A DNA stretch of 64,000 nucleotides from NCBI GenBank assembly GCA_963784995.1, contig CAWATZ010000013.1, forward strand, positions 992,001 through 1,056,000, given 5' to 3'. Under the pieces are notes generated by a model. The model worked only from the letters and a program-made list of their open reading frames with translations, had not been told where the DNA came from and did not search any database. Below are positions 49,278 to 58,878 of this stretch, piece after piece. Origin of the DNA: CAWATZ01 sp963784995. GTDB taxonomy: Bacteria; Planctomycetota; Planctomycetia; Gemmatales; Gemmataceae. The position numbers were made by a program, and so were the translations under genes. The stretch's first letter is position 1. Every line of letters begins with the position of its first letter.

Positions 49278-50441
49278 TCATTGTTCCCGAAACGGGTCCG
49301 AGAAGCGGGGGTCGGTGATGAACTTGTGGTCGCTCAGCGTCTTGAGGAAGGCGACCAGGGCAGCCTTCTCCTCGGCGTCCAGCCGGAGGCGTTGCCGCGG
49401 GCCGCGCAGGGCCGGGTGGAGGTTGGGATGCGCCTTGACGCCGCTGCTGTAGAACTCGACCACGTCCTCCAGCGTGGCGAAGCGGCCATCATGCACGTAA
49501 GGTGCCGTGAACTCGACGTTGCGCAGTTCCGGCGACTTGAACTCTCCGGCCTGGAAGCGGTTGAAGGTCACGTCGCCGACGCCGAGGTCCGCGACCCGGC
49601 CGTCGGCGTCCAGGCCATTGTTGCGCGGCCCCGGCGGGTAGAAGATCGCCTGCTGTCCCGGCGGCAGATGACAGACTGCACAGTTACGCAGAAAGAGCGT
49701 CTTGCCCCGGTTCTCCTGAGCGGTGAAGTTCGGGAAGTCGTCCCGGAGCGAGCTGGCCTTGAGCAGGCCCGCATCATATTTCGAGTTGCAGGACACCAGG
49801 GAGCGGACGAACTGGGCCAGCGCCCGGGCGATGCGGTCCGGTGTGATTTGCGAGTCGCCGAACGCCTTGCGGAACAGCTCGGCGTAGCGTTCATCCTTGC
49901 CGAGGAGCGCAACCAAGGTGGTCAGGTCCTGGCCCATCTCGGCCTTGCTCTGGATGGGCATGAGGACCTGCTTCTCCAGGGAAGAGGCTCGCTCGTCCCA
50001 GAAGAATCGGCCGGTCGGGTAAAAGCGGGCGTTGACCAGGCTCATCGCATTGCGGTCGCCGTCCTTGCCATCGATGCCCTTGCTGAAGCGGCGCGGATCG
50101 GCGAAGGCGTGCTTCTGCTGATGACAGGAAGCGCAGGCGATGGTGTTGTTGGCGGACAGCCGGGTGTCGTAAAACAGCACCCGGCCAAGGGTCGCTCCCG
50201 CGTCGGTGATCGGGTTGTCGGCCGGGGTGTTGTCGAAGCGCCGCACCGGGCGGGTTCGGAAATGGGCCGGCAGCTCGACGTCGGCGTAGCGCGGCAGGAC
50301 GTCCGGCAAGTGGAGGGTGCGGAGCTTTGCCGGTCGCGGCTGCGGTTCGCTTCCTCCGCTCTGCCCCGTGGCGAGACAGAAGGGAAGGTACGCGGCCAGG
50401 ATCAGGCCAGCCCCCGGCGCCAGAAGTCGTAGTCCGTTCAT
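49278..50441 (-). CDS. Di-haem cytochrome c peroxidase (CcpA/MauG family)
   Basis: 387 residues with an N-terminal export signal (LLAPGAGLILAAYLPFCLAT). Two c-type haem sites are seen: CASCHQQKHAF (~118) and CAVCHLPPGQQ (~246). Other family features are PADNPITDAGATLGRVLFYD (~72), the conserved FFWDERASSLEKQVLMPIQS (~158) and ELRNVEFTAPYVHDGRFATL (~310). The enzyme reduces hydrogen peroxide in the periplasm, or, in MauG relatives, oxidises protein residues. It is followed after 14 bases by the EF-hand protein gene, and calcium is known to matter for bacterial di-haem peroxidases. Confidence 0.93.
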   Translation of the reverse strand: MNGLRLLAPGAGLILAAYLPFCLATGQSGGSEPQPRPAKLRTLHLPDVLPRYADVELPAHFRTRPVRRFDNTPADNPITDAGATLGRVLFYDTRLSANNTIACASCHQQKHAFADPRRFSKGIDGKDGDRNAMSLVNARFYPTGRFFWDERASSLEKQVLMPIQSKAEMGQDLTTLVALLGKDERYAELFRKAFGDSQITPDRIARALAQFVRSLVSCNSKYDAGLLKASSLRDDFPNFTAQENRGKTLFLRNCAVCHLPPGQQAIFYPPGPRNNGLDADGRVADLGVGDVTFNRFQAGEFKSPELRNVEFTAPYVHDGRFATLEDVVEFYSSGVKAHPNLHPALRGPRQRLRLDAEEKAALVAFLKTLSDHKFITDPRFSDPFREQ

Positions 50442-50557
50442 GTCTTGTCCGTTTGGGGAGGGAAAAACGGTTGCGAGTCCTTATCACCACAAGCAGAATA
50501 GCAGAGTGAACCTGAAGGGAAGATGAAGGCGGCGAAATTCGCCGGAAAGGACTCGCG

Positions 50558-52044
<1,487 letters not shown>

Positions 52045-52048
<4 letters not shown>

Positions 52049-53682
52049 CCTCGGCTCACCGCTCCCGTCTGGAGTCCTTCCTGACCGCGCTCAAGGACCA
52101 TCCCGAAGGGGAAACGGGCCTGGTCTTCGCCGACTGGCTCGAAGAGAACGGCGTGACCGCGGCCGAGCGCGCCCGGGGCCAGCTGATCCGGCTCCAGACG
52201 CGCCTGGCCGGGATGAAGCCGCACGATCCGCAGAGGCTGGCCCTGGAGGATCAAGCCGACCAATTGCTGCGGGAACACGAGGAGGAATGGCTCGGCCCCT
52301 GGAGGGAGCATGCGAAGGAGTGGTCCTTCGCCAACGGCTTGCTGCACTTAACGGTCCCGGGCAGCGACTGGCTCCGGGGCGAGCTGGAGCAGGAGGACGC
52401 CTGGCTCTGGGTGGAGGACATCCAGGTCGAAGACCCCGACCTGGCCGGGGTGGAGCGGCTGGTGCGCTTGCCGCACCTGGCTCAGATTCGCTCGCTGGAC
52501 CTGGCGGACTCAACCATGGCCCCAACGACAGTGCAGGCCGTGGCCGGCTGTCCCTTCCTGGCGGGCCTGACGAACCTATCCCTGGCAGGCGATGGCATCG
52601 GTCCGGAGGGGGTCGAGGCGCTGATGGCCTCGCCACACCTGACCCGGCTGGAGTCCCTCGACTTCTACGGCTGCTCCCTGGGCAACGAGGGCGTCCAGCT
52701 CCTGGGAACCTGGCCGCGGCTGGCGAAGATCACGAAGCTGGTCCTGGAAAACAACGAGATCACCGACCCGGGCGTGACGGCGTTTGTCGCCTCGCCCTAT
52801 CTGAAGCGGCTCGAGGAGCTAGACCTGTCCATGAACCCGGAAATCTCCCCGGCTGGGATCGGTTCCCTGGTCGGCACAAAGAACCTTCCCCGGCTCCGCG
52901 CGCTCGATCTGTCTCACGTCTACCTCTTCAACCCAGGAGTGGAGGAGCTGGTCCGGCCGAAAAGGAATTACTTGCAATTGACCTCTCTGAAATTGGTGGA
53001 GACGTTCTTCGATGACGCGGGGATGGCGGAGCTGGCCGCCTCGCCCCGCATGAAGCGGCTGACCTCTCTGGAGGTTCACTGGAACCGGGACATCAACGCG
53101 GCGGGAATCCGTTGCCTGGCCGAGTCTCCCCACCTGAGCCGGCTGACCGCCCTCTGCCTGCCGCCTGTCGATGCCGAGGGAGCGAAGTGGCTCGCGGGGT
53201 CGAAGTCCCTGACCCGGCTGGAGTCCCTCACCCTGGCCTGCAACGGCGAAGCAGCCCGGCTGCTGGCTTCGGCGCCCAATCTGGCCGGGTTGATCACGCT
53301 CGATCTGAGGAGCGACGACGAGGGCGCCTGCGCCCTGGCGGACTCCTCGACCTTCCAGCGTCTTCGGGAGCTGAAGGTGGTGGGCCTCTCCGATGAAGGA
53401 GTGCGTGCGCTGGCTCGCTGGCCGCTGCTCAAGGGAGTCAAGCGCCTGGAACTGAAGGATGTCACCTCCGAGGGAGTTGCAGCCCTTCTGGCCGCGCCAT
53501 CGCTGGAGAGCCTCCGGGCGCTGGAGCTGTCGTTTGCGAAGATTGACACGCGCACGGCGGAGAAGCTGGCCCGGAGCAAGGTGCTTGGCCCGTTGCGGCG
53601 ACTGAACCTGTCCTATTCCAAGCTGAGTGAGAAGGGGCGGCGGGCCCTAAAAAAACGCTTTGGCAGGGCGCTCCAGACTTGA
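52045..53682 (+). CDS. TIGR02996-domain leucine-rich-repeat protein
   Basis: 545 residues from ATG 52045, overlapping the permease stop by four bases. Residues ~8-45 (ESFLTALKDHPEGETGLVFA, then DWLEENGV) are the TIGR02996 companion domain that opens many Gemmataceae repeat proteins. From ~150 to the end run about fifteen leucine-rich repeats of the RI type, with the pattern LTRLESLDFYGCSLGNEGVQ, LLGTWPRLAKITKLVLENNE and LKRLEELDLSMNPEISPAGI. No signal peptide, so cytoplasmic. Such proteins are presumed to bind other proteins. The window also has a broken TIGR02996 gene at 4744 and a fragment at 57372. Confidence 0.9.
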
Positions 53683-53919
53683 AGGGAGACAAAGGGGATG
53701 GGTTTCAACAATGCGAATCCCGAACCCGTATTCCAGGGCTGCGGAGTGAGGAAATCTTCGCACCTTTGAAACGGCGTAAGTGATTGCGGCGTCAGAGTTC
53801 GCAATGCGAGCTTGTCCGCCCTCTGGGATTTTTTTCTTCGCACCCTTGTTTTTCGGGCCGTTTCGGGTAAGGAATACTCCGCATCAAGTGCGTGACGCAA
53901 CCCCTTGCGGGAGCAAGCC

Positions 53920-54271
53920 ATGCGTGTCCCTGATCACCCGACCGAGATCCGCCGCATGCTGGATGCTCGCCGGGCTCGACTCGCTCCGGGCAAGCCCGTC
54001 CTGGCCGCCACGCTCACTCAGGTGCGCAAACGCTGCGGCCAGCCCAGTTGCCACTGTTACCACGGCGAGCCCCATCTCGCCTGGCACCTCACCTACAAGG
54101 TCAAGGGCAGAACCCGCACCGTCTACGTCCCCCATGACCTCCTCGATGAGGTGCGCATGGATCGCCGAACACAAGCGAATCAAGAATCTGCTCGACGAGA
54201 TCCACCAGTTGACGGTGGCCCTGATCAAAACTCACAGCCGCCACCAGCGTCGCCAGGCCGGCCGTCCCTGA
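53920..54271 (+). CDS. DUF6788-like protein accompanying a transposase (frameshifted)
   Basis: About 117 residues from ATG 53920. The first part reads MRVPDHPTEIRRMLDARRAR and VRKRCGQPSCHCYHGEPHLA (a Cys/His cluster C-x4-C-x-C-x-H, possible zinc site). The frame shifts near 54157 and continues as WIAEHKRIKNLLDEIHQLTV to a TGA at 54269-54271. Proteins of this type precede a transposase gene in many planctomycete and cyanobacterial insertion sequences. The stop overlaps, by CTGA, the point where the transposase reading frame becomes family-like, so the two may be translationally linked. Confidence 0.68.
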
Positions 54272-55632
54272 CCGTCGGCCCCATCTTCGCTCGCACCGTC
54301 CGCCATTTTTTCCCGCAGTTCAACGCCTGGCTCGACAAGGTTGCTGACCCGCGCTGCCCGGAGCGGATCACCTACCACCGCCGCTTCCTTCTCTGGTACG
54401 GCGTGCTGCTCTTCGTCGGCAAGCTCGGCAGCCGACGCCAGCTCGACTTCAAGTATCGCGAACAGGGGACGGCCGTCCTGGACAACCTCAATCGGCTGGC
54501 CCAGACCCAGCAGCACAGCCTTCCTTGCAATGACACTCTGGATGATTACCTGGCCCTGATCGGCACCGATCCGATCGCCTCGGTGCGTGCCGAGATGATG
54601 GACCGGTTGATCCGCATGAGGGTCTTGGACTCCGCCCGCGTCCAAGGCCGGCTCGTGGTTGGCCTGGATGGCAGCGGCTACCTCGTCTTCCGCTGGCAAC
54701 ACTGCGACCACTGCCTGACGCAGCAGGCCGGCGAACAGACCCTGTACTGCCACAAGGTTCTGGAAGCCAAGATCCTTGGCCCGGCCGAAACGGTCCTGTC
54801 TGTGGGCACGGAGTTCATCGACAACCAGCACCTGGCGGACACCTCGCCCAACGCGGGCGAGCAGAAACGCAAGCAGGACTGCGAGTTGAAGGCGGCGCGG
54901 CGGCTCCTTCAGAAAGTGCGCCAGGACTTCCCCCAGTTGCGGCTGTGCCTGTCGGAGGACGCGCTGTACGCTTGCGGCGCAGGGTTCCAACTGGCCAAAG
55001 ATTTCAAGGCGTCGTTCGTGACCGTCTTCAAGGAGGGGAGTATCCCGACGTTGTGGCAAGAGTTCCAGACGCTGCTGCAACTGTGCCCGGAGAATCGCCT
55101 GGAAGTGACCGAGGACGGCTGGCGGCACGAGTACCGGTGGGTGGACGAGTTGCCCTACGTGGACAGCGCTCAACGGGCGTGGCATCTCAAAGCGATCCAT
55201 TACCGAGGAGAAGGGCCCAAGGGCAAGCTCTCCGAATGGGCGTGGCTGGTGAGCGCCGACCTGGTGGTGAGCAAGGCGAGTGTGGAGCGGATCGTGTGGG
55301 GCGCAGGTCGGCCGCGCTGGTGGGAGGAGAACCAGGGCTTCAACGTCCAGAAGAACAGTGGGCTGAATCTTGAGCATGCGTACAGCGAGAAGGGGCACTT
55401 CGGGGCGTATTATCTGCTCTTGCAGATGGCGCACGTACTGTTGCAGTTGGTGGAGAAGGGAAGTTTGCTGCGGGAGTTGGCGCGGCAGTCGGGGAAGCGG
55501 TCGGCAGTGGCGCTGCTGGGAAGCTTGAAGAACATCGCGGAGTTTTTCGTCGAGAGCCTGCGGAACCTGCGGTGGCCGCAAGAGGTGTTCGGCCAAGCAG
55601 GGCAGATCCAGATCCGTCTGGACAGCAGTTAG
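54268..55632 (+). CDS. DDE-type (IS4-like) transposase
   Basis: About 454 residues; the frame is open from further upstream, so the exact start is uncertain (CTG at 54268 overlaps the TGA of the preceding gene). It begins family-like at TVGPIFARTVRHFFPQFNAW. Catalytic candidates are Asp in LVVGLDGSGYLVF (~135), Asp in LCLSEDALYACGAGF (~232) and Glu in GLNLEHAYSEKGHFGAYYL (~370), in the order expected for a DDE enzyme with a long insertion before the Glu. The Tyr/Lys-rich tail after the Glu is also typical for IS4-like enzymes. Terminal inverted repeats were not identified in 53683-53919 or 55633-55860. Confidence 0.8.
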   Translation: MTVGPIFARTVRHFFPQFNAWLDKVADPRCPERITYHRRFLLWYGVLLFVGKLGSRRQLDFKYREQGTAVLDNLNRLAQTQQHSLPCNDTLDDYLALIGTDPIASVRAEMMDRLIRMRVLDSARVQGRLVVGLDGSGYLVFRWQHCDHCLTQQAGEQTLYCHKVLEAKILGPAETVLSVGTEFIDNQHLADTSPNAGEQKRKQDCELKAARRLLQKVRQDFPQLRLCLSEDALYACGAGFQLAKDFKASFVTVFKEGSIPTLWQEFQTLLQLCPENRLEVTEDGWRHEYRWVDELPYVDSAQRAWHLKAIHYRGEGPKGKLSEWAWLVSADLVVSKASVERIVWGAGRPRWWEENQGFNVQKNSGLNLEHAYSEKGHFGAYYLLLQMAHVLLQLVEKGSLLRELARQSGKRSAVALLGSLKNIAEFFVESLRNLRWPQEVFGQAGQIQIRLDSS

Positions 55633-55866
55633 CAGCAGCACCCAGAAGAGGCGGGCACAGCAATCCGGAGGGGGAAGAGGGGGGGCGGCAAAGAAACCTG
55701 GCGCAAGCCGGGAGGGGGGGCGTACCGTCTTTGCCAAATCTCCTGACCTTCTCCCCAGCCAGCAGAGGACGGCCTTTCTACCCTGTCCCCGTGACTCCGC
55801 ATCGCTGCCCGTATTCAGGCGTGGAAGAAACGGATGGAGAAGGTAGAATAGAATTGCGGGATTGTT
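55633..55866. other. Non-coding region after the transposase
   Basis: No gene supported. G-rich runs (ggaggggga, aggggggggc-like stretches at about 55668-55725) are conspicuous. The right end of the transposase element must lie here, but no inverted repeat to the 53683-53919 side was found by eye. Confidence 0.4.
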
Positions 55867-56197
55867 CGACACTCTAGTAACAGGGGTGAGCAGAAAGTGG
55901 TTTTACTGACTTAAGTTATTGCCATTTAGTCGCTTGGGTCACCGCCGCACCTCTGCTTCTCGCTGAGGTGTTGGGGCTCCCAACTCCCCAGGATTACCTT
56001 GGCTCGATTCGGGCTTCGGAAATCGGCGTCATGCTGGACGAAATATCAGCAACGGGAGTCATTTCTCCCGGTTGGTCGGCGTTCTGGCCTCGGGAACCCC
56101 AGAAAGCCGTCCGACTCCCGGACCGCTCCTGGAGCCCCTTGCACGGGATTTACGCTGCTTGGACGCCAATTTCATCACCCCTGTTGCTAGAGTGTCG
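55867..56197. mobile_element. 331-bp MITE with 23-bp terminal inverted repeats
   Basis: Terminal repeats 55867-55889 (cgacactctagtaacagggg and tga) and 56175-56197 are complementary over 23 bases with a single mismatch. Both are flanked directly by ATTGTT (55861-55866 and 56198-56203), a perfect 6-bp target-site duplication. No transposase is coded inside. The internal sequence shows no convincing gene. It lies 42 bases upstream of the small-protein gene at 56239, so it may contribute to that gene's promoter. Confidence 0.9.
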
Positions 56198-56238
56198 ATT
56201 GTTCGCCCCATTTGCCCCCATGCACAGGAGGAAACCCC

Positions 56239-56544
56239 ATGTCGGCCATCCGAAAGAGCGAGGCCGTGGAAAAGCTCGCCGCGGCCGTCTCGACGGCCTC
56301 CTGCGACACCCTGGCCGAAATCTACACCGAACTCTTCCCCGAAAGACAGGCACCGGACGTGTCCGGAGCAAGGGGAAAGGCGGTCACTGAGGAGTTGGTC
56401 CGGTACGTTCGCAATGGGCTCGAACCCGAAGAGATCGTTGCTCTGTGGAACGTCGTCTTCCCCGCCGACCGGCACGTCCACTACGATGAGGAACAAGACG
56501 TCATCAGGTACAACGAGGAAGAGCCCTGGTACGCCGAGTCGTGA
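56239..56544 (+). CDS. Small acidic hypothetical protein upstream of HEPN gene
   Basis: 101 residues from ATG 56239, with AGGAGG 7 bases upstream. It is helical and acidic: SEAVEKLAAAVSTASCDTLA, AVTEELVRYVRNGLEPEEIV and an acidic tail (YDEEQDVIRYNEEEPWYAES). No known domain recognised. It is 33 bases before the HEPN gene on the same strand. Size, acidity and position are those expected for an antitoxin or a regulatory partner, but no DNA-binding motif or nucleotidyltransferase signature is visible, so that role is inference. Confidence 0.7.
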   Translation: MSAIRKSEAVEKLAAAVSTASCDTLAEIYTELFPERQAPDVSGARGKAVTEELVRYVRNGLEPEEIVALWNVVFPADRHVHYDEEQDVIRYNEEEPWYAES

Positions 56545-56577
56545 CGGCTCTTCCTCTGCGCAGGATGGGAGCCGACC

Positions 56578-57351
56578 GTGCCTGTCACCGCCCTGGGACA
56601 TTTCACCGAGGACACCCAGAGAGCGCGGGCGATCCTCGCCCACGCTGAGACGCTGCCCGTCACGACCGAGGTGGAGCGGCTGCTCCGCTCGGACCTCTTC
56701 CGCAGTGCCTGGATGTTCGCTGTCGGTGCCCTCGATGCCTACTTCTGCGATGCATACACCGACAGCGTCGCCACTGCCCTCTCCTCCAAATCCCGTCAAC
56801 CGGCCGTTACCCTCCCCGAGTTCTTTTACGGCATCAAGCTCCCCATCCGGGCGATCCTGGAGCCCTACACCAAACAGAACTGGCGCTGGCGGATGGCCGC
56901 TCGGAAGATGATGGAGCGGGAGAACGTCCTCAGCTTCGACACGATCAAGGGACTGTTCAACAAATTCTTCAGGGTCGGGTTCAAATTCTTCAATGACGTT
57001 CTCCACGGCTGGATTAGCCATCCTGAGGCGAAGATCCGCCTCTTCGGAGTCACGAGGGCGGCGTACCTGGCCATGACCCCGGCCAACCAGGACACGGCAA
57101 GGAAAAGCGCGCTGGAGAAACTGGATGACCGCTTCTCGGAGTTTTTCCAGAGGCGGCACGACTGCATCCACAACTGCGACCGCCCCAAGATGCGTCCCCA
57201 GGATCTCGCACGGGGCGGAACCGTCCTGAAAGTGATCCAGGACGTCGAATTCTTCGTCAACCGATGCGACGAACACATCAATGCAGAGTTCCGCCAGTTC
57301 CTGATTGGGATTGGTTGCAACGCAGCAACGATTGCCGCTGCGGGGTATTGA
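56578..57351 (+). CDS. HEPN-domain protein, putative RNase
   Basis: 257 residues from GTG 56578, with AGGATGGGAG ahead. The helical N-terminus (FRSAWMFAVGALDAYFCDAY, ~39-58) and the C-terminal motif RRHDCIHNCDRP (~196-207), which fits the Rx4-6H catalytic motif, identify a HEPN fold of the RiboL-PSP-HEPN kind. HEPN proteins with an intact motif are often metal-independent ribonucleases in toxin-antitoxin, abortive infection and CRISPR systems. A conserved middle helix (NVLSFDTIKGLFNKFFRVGF) may be a target-binding part. No signal peptide. The small gene before it may be its partner. Confidence 0.75.
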   Translation: MPVTALGHFTEDTQRARAILAHAETLPVTTEVERLLRSDLFRSAWMFAVGALDAYFCDAYTDSVATALSSKSRQPAVTLPEFFYGIKLPIRAILEPYTKQNWRWRMAARKMMERENVLSFDTIKGLFNKFFRVGFKFFNDVLHGWISHPEAKIRLFGVTRAAYLAMTPANQDTARKSALEKLDDRFSEFFQRRHDCIHNCDRPKMRPQDLARGGTVLKVIQDVEFFVNRCDEHINAEFRQFLIGIGCNAATIAAAGY

Positions 57352-57371
57352 GGCGTTGAGGAACCAGACCC

Positions 57372-57460
57372 ATGATCCCGCCACAGTTGCTCCCTCTGCT
57401 GCAAGCGTGCAAGGAAGATCCGGACAACGCCGAGCCGCGTCCGTACACAAAAATGGGATC
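57372..57460 (+). pseudogene. TIGR02996 fragment
   Basis: ATG 57372 opens MIPPQLLPLLQACKEDPDNA, then EPR, which fits the first half of a TIGR02996 domain, after which the sequence degenerates (PYTKMGSVQAQEN). A truncated remnant. The remainder of 57352-57676 is non-coding and contains a near-repeat of aatcctgacaatcctgtc at about 57608-57626. Confidence 0.4.
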
Positions 57461-57676
57461 GGTCCAAGCGCAAGAAAACTGCTCGAGAAGCGTTTCCTAT
57501 GTGTCGAGTTTGAGGGGTGGTAAACCGCGTGGTGCGCCCGCCGGGGGCCGTCTTTTTCGATACATTTGATAGAGAGTGTCCGCGCACCCGGCACTGATCC
57601 AGACAAAATCCTGACAATCCTGTCGCCTTCTTGAGCGCCTGATCACTGGACATCCTTCACCAGGGAGGCGTCTGCC

Positions 57677-58716
57677 GTGACACGATCCCGCCTCGCCATG
57701 ACGCTGATCGAGCTGCTGGTGGTCCTCGCCATCCTGGCGATCCTGATCGGTTTGCTGCTCCCCGCCGTGCAGAAAGTCCGCGAGGCCGCCAGCCTGCTCC
57801 GCTGTCAAAACAATCTCAAGCAGCTCGGCCTGGCGCTGCACGGCTACCACAACGACCACAACTGTTTGCCGCCCGGCATGGTCTCCCCCGGCCGAAACGT
57901 CGGCGATGCCACCGCGACCGGCTTCACCTTCCTGCTGCCTTACGTGGAACAGGACACCGCCTATCTCCTGTACCACTTTGACGATCCCTGGTGGTCGGCT
58001 TCCAACTTTGACGTGGTGGGCATCCAGGTGAAGCTGTTCTTCTGTCCCAGCAACCGCGACCAGGGCTACCTGGACCTGGCGCCCATCGCGGCGCAGTGGG
58101 CCACGCCGCTGCCGCCCCGGGCGGCCGCTTGTGACTACGCCTTCTGCAAGGGAGCCAACGGCTCGCTGAACTGGAACCGCAACAAGACGCCTCTGCCCGT
58201 CCGCGGCGTCTTCGCCGTCCTCAACGAGGCGGACGGCCAGGACGGTATCCCCCTGCTGGCGGTCAGCGACGGTCTCAGCAACACCATCGCCATGGGTGAC
58301 GCCGCCGGCGGCTCGGCTCTCTACGTGGTCCGCGATTTGAAGAACCCCGGCGAGATCGCCGAGAACGCCCTGACCGGGCAGCCGGCCATCCTGGAGCAGG
58401 CCTGGGCGCTGCCGGGGTCGAGGGCCCCACTCACCCCTGGTACGGCTCCGTATTCGCGGTCACGGCGCAGTACGGCCTGCAACCCGACCCGCGCGACGAG
58501 CCGATGAATCGCCGGCCCGCCACCCCCACGGTGAACGGCGGCGACTCCCGCGGCGACAATAGCCGCGGCCGGGATTACATCAGCGGCTTTCGCAGCCTGC
58601 ATCCGCAGGGCTGCAACTTCCTCTTCTGCGATGGCAGCGTCCGTTTCCTGAGCGAAAGCATTCAGCCGGCCACGTACCGGGCCCTGTCCACCTATGCGGG
58701 CGGCGAGGCGTTATGA
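57677..58716 (+). CDS. DUF1559 protein with type IV pilin-like N-terminus (one frameshift)
   Basis: About 345 residues from GTG 57677, with AGGGAGG 11 bases upstream. The N-terminal helix (MTLIELLVVLAILAILIGLL, then LPAVQKVREAASLLRCQNNL) is the DUF1559 hallmark. Conserved motifs include LPYVEQDTAY, LFFCPSNRDQGYL and VSDGLSNTIAMGD. The frame changes near 58420, and the C-terminus then reads GFRSLHPQGCNFLFCDGSVR and FLSES, the H-x9-DG region of the family. The two DUF1559 genes in this window are independent and not closely similar in length or insert. Confidence 0.9.
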
Positions 58717-58724
58717 GAAGTAGG

Positions 58725-58766
58725 ACGGGCTTCCTAGCCCGTCTGGCCGGCCTGGGAAGGCCGGCC
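58725..58766. terminator. Two tandem hairpins
   Basis: ACGGGCT-tcct-AGCCCGT (58725-58742) and GGCCGGCCT-ggga-AGGCCGGCC (58745-58766) follow the stop of the DUF1559 gene by nine bases. Both are strong stems with four-base loops and probably act as its terminator. Confidence 0.65.
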
Positions 58767-58781
58767 TACGTCACCGTTTGC

Positions 58782-58810
58782 TTGACACGGCCTCTCTTCC
58801 CGCGACAATA
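58782..58810 (+). promoter_or_regulatory. Sigma-70-type promoter of the PVC haem gene
   Basis: TTGACA (58782-58787) matches the -35 consensus exactly. GACAAT/ACAATA at 58804-58810 follows after 16 or 17 bases. The gene starts at 58879. Confidence 0.5.
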
Positions 58811-58878
58811 GAGCCATCGCACTTGCCAGTCTCGTTTCCAGCCGGCAGGCGGCTCGCCTGCGGCTACGGAGAGATGCC

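Noticed and set aside
54140..54271. Programmed frameshift fusing DUF6788 and transposase
   Set aside because: No slippery heptamer was seen near 54157, and the family usually has two separate genes; a plain indel in the small gene explains the data.
55999..56190. Small gene inside the MITE
   Set aside because: No ribosome binding site and no family resemblance; on the minus strand only a tail-like peptide is open. The element is best read as non-coding.
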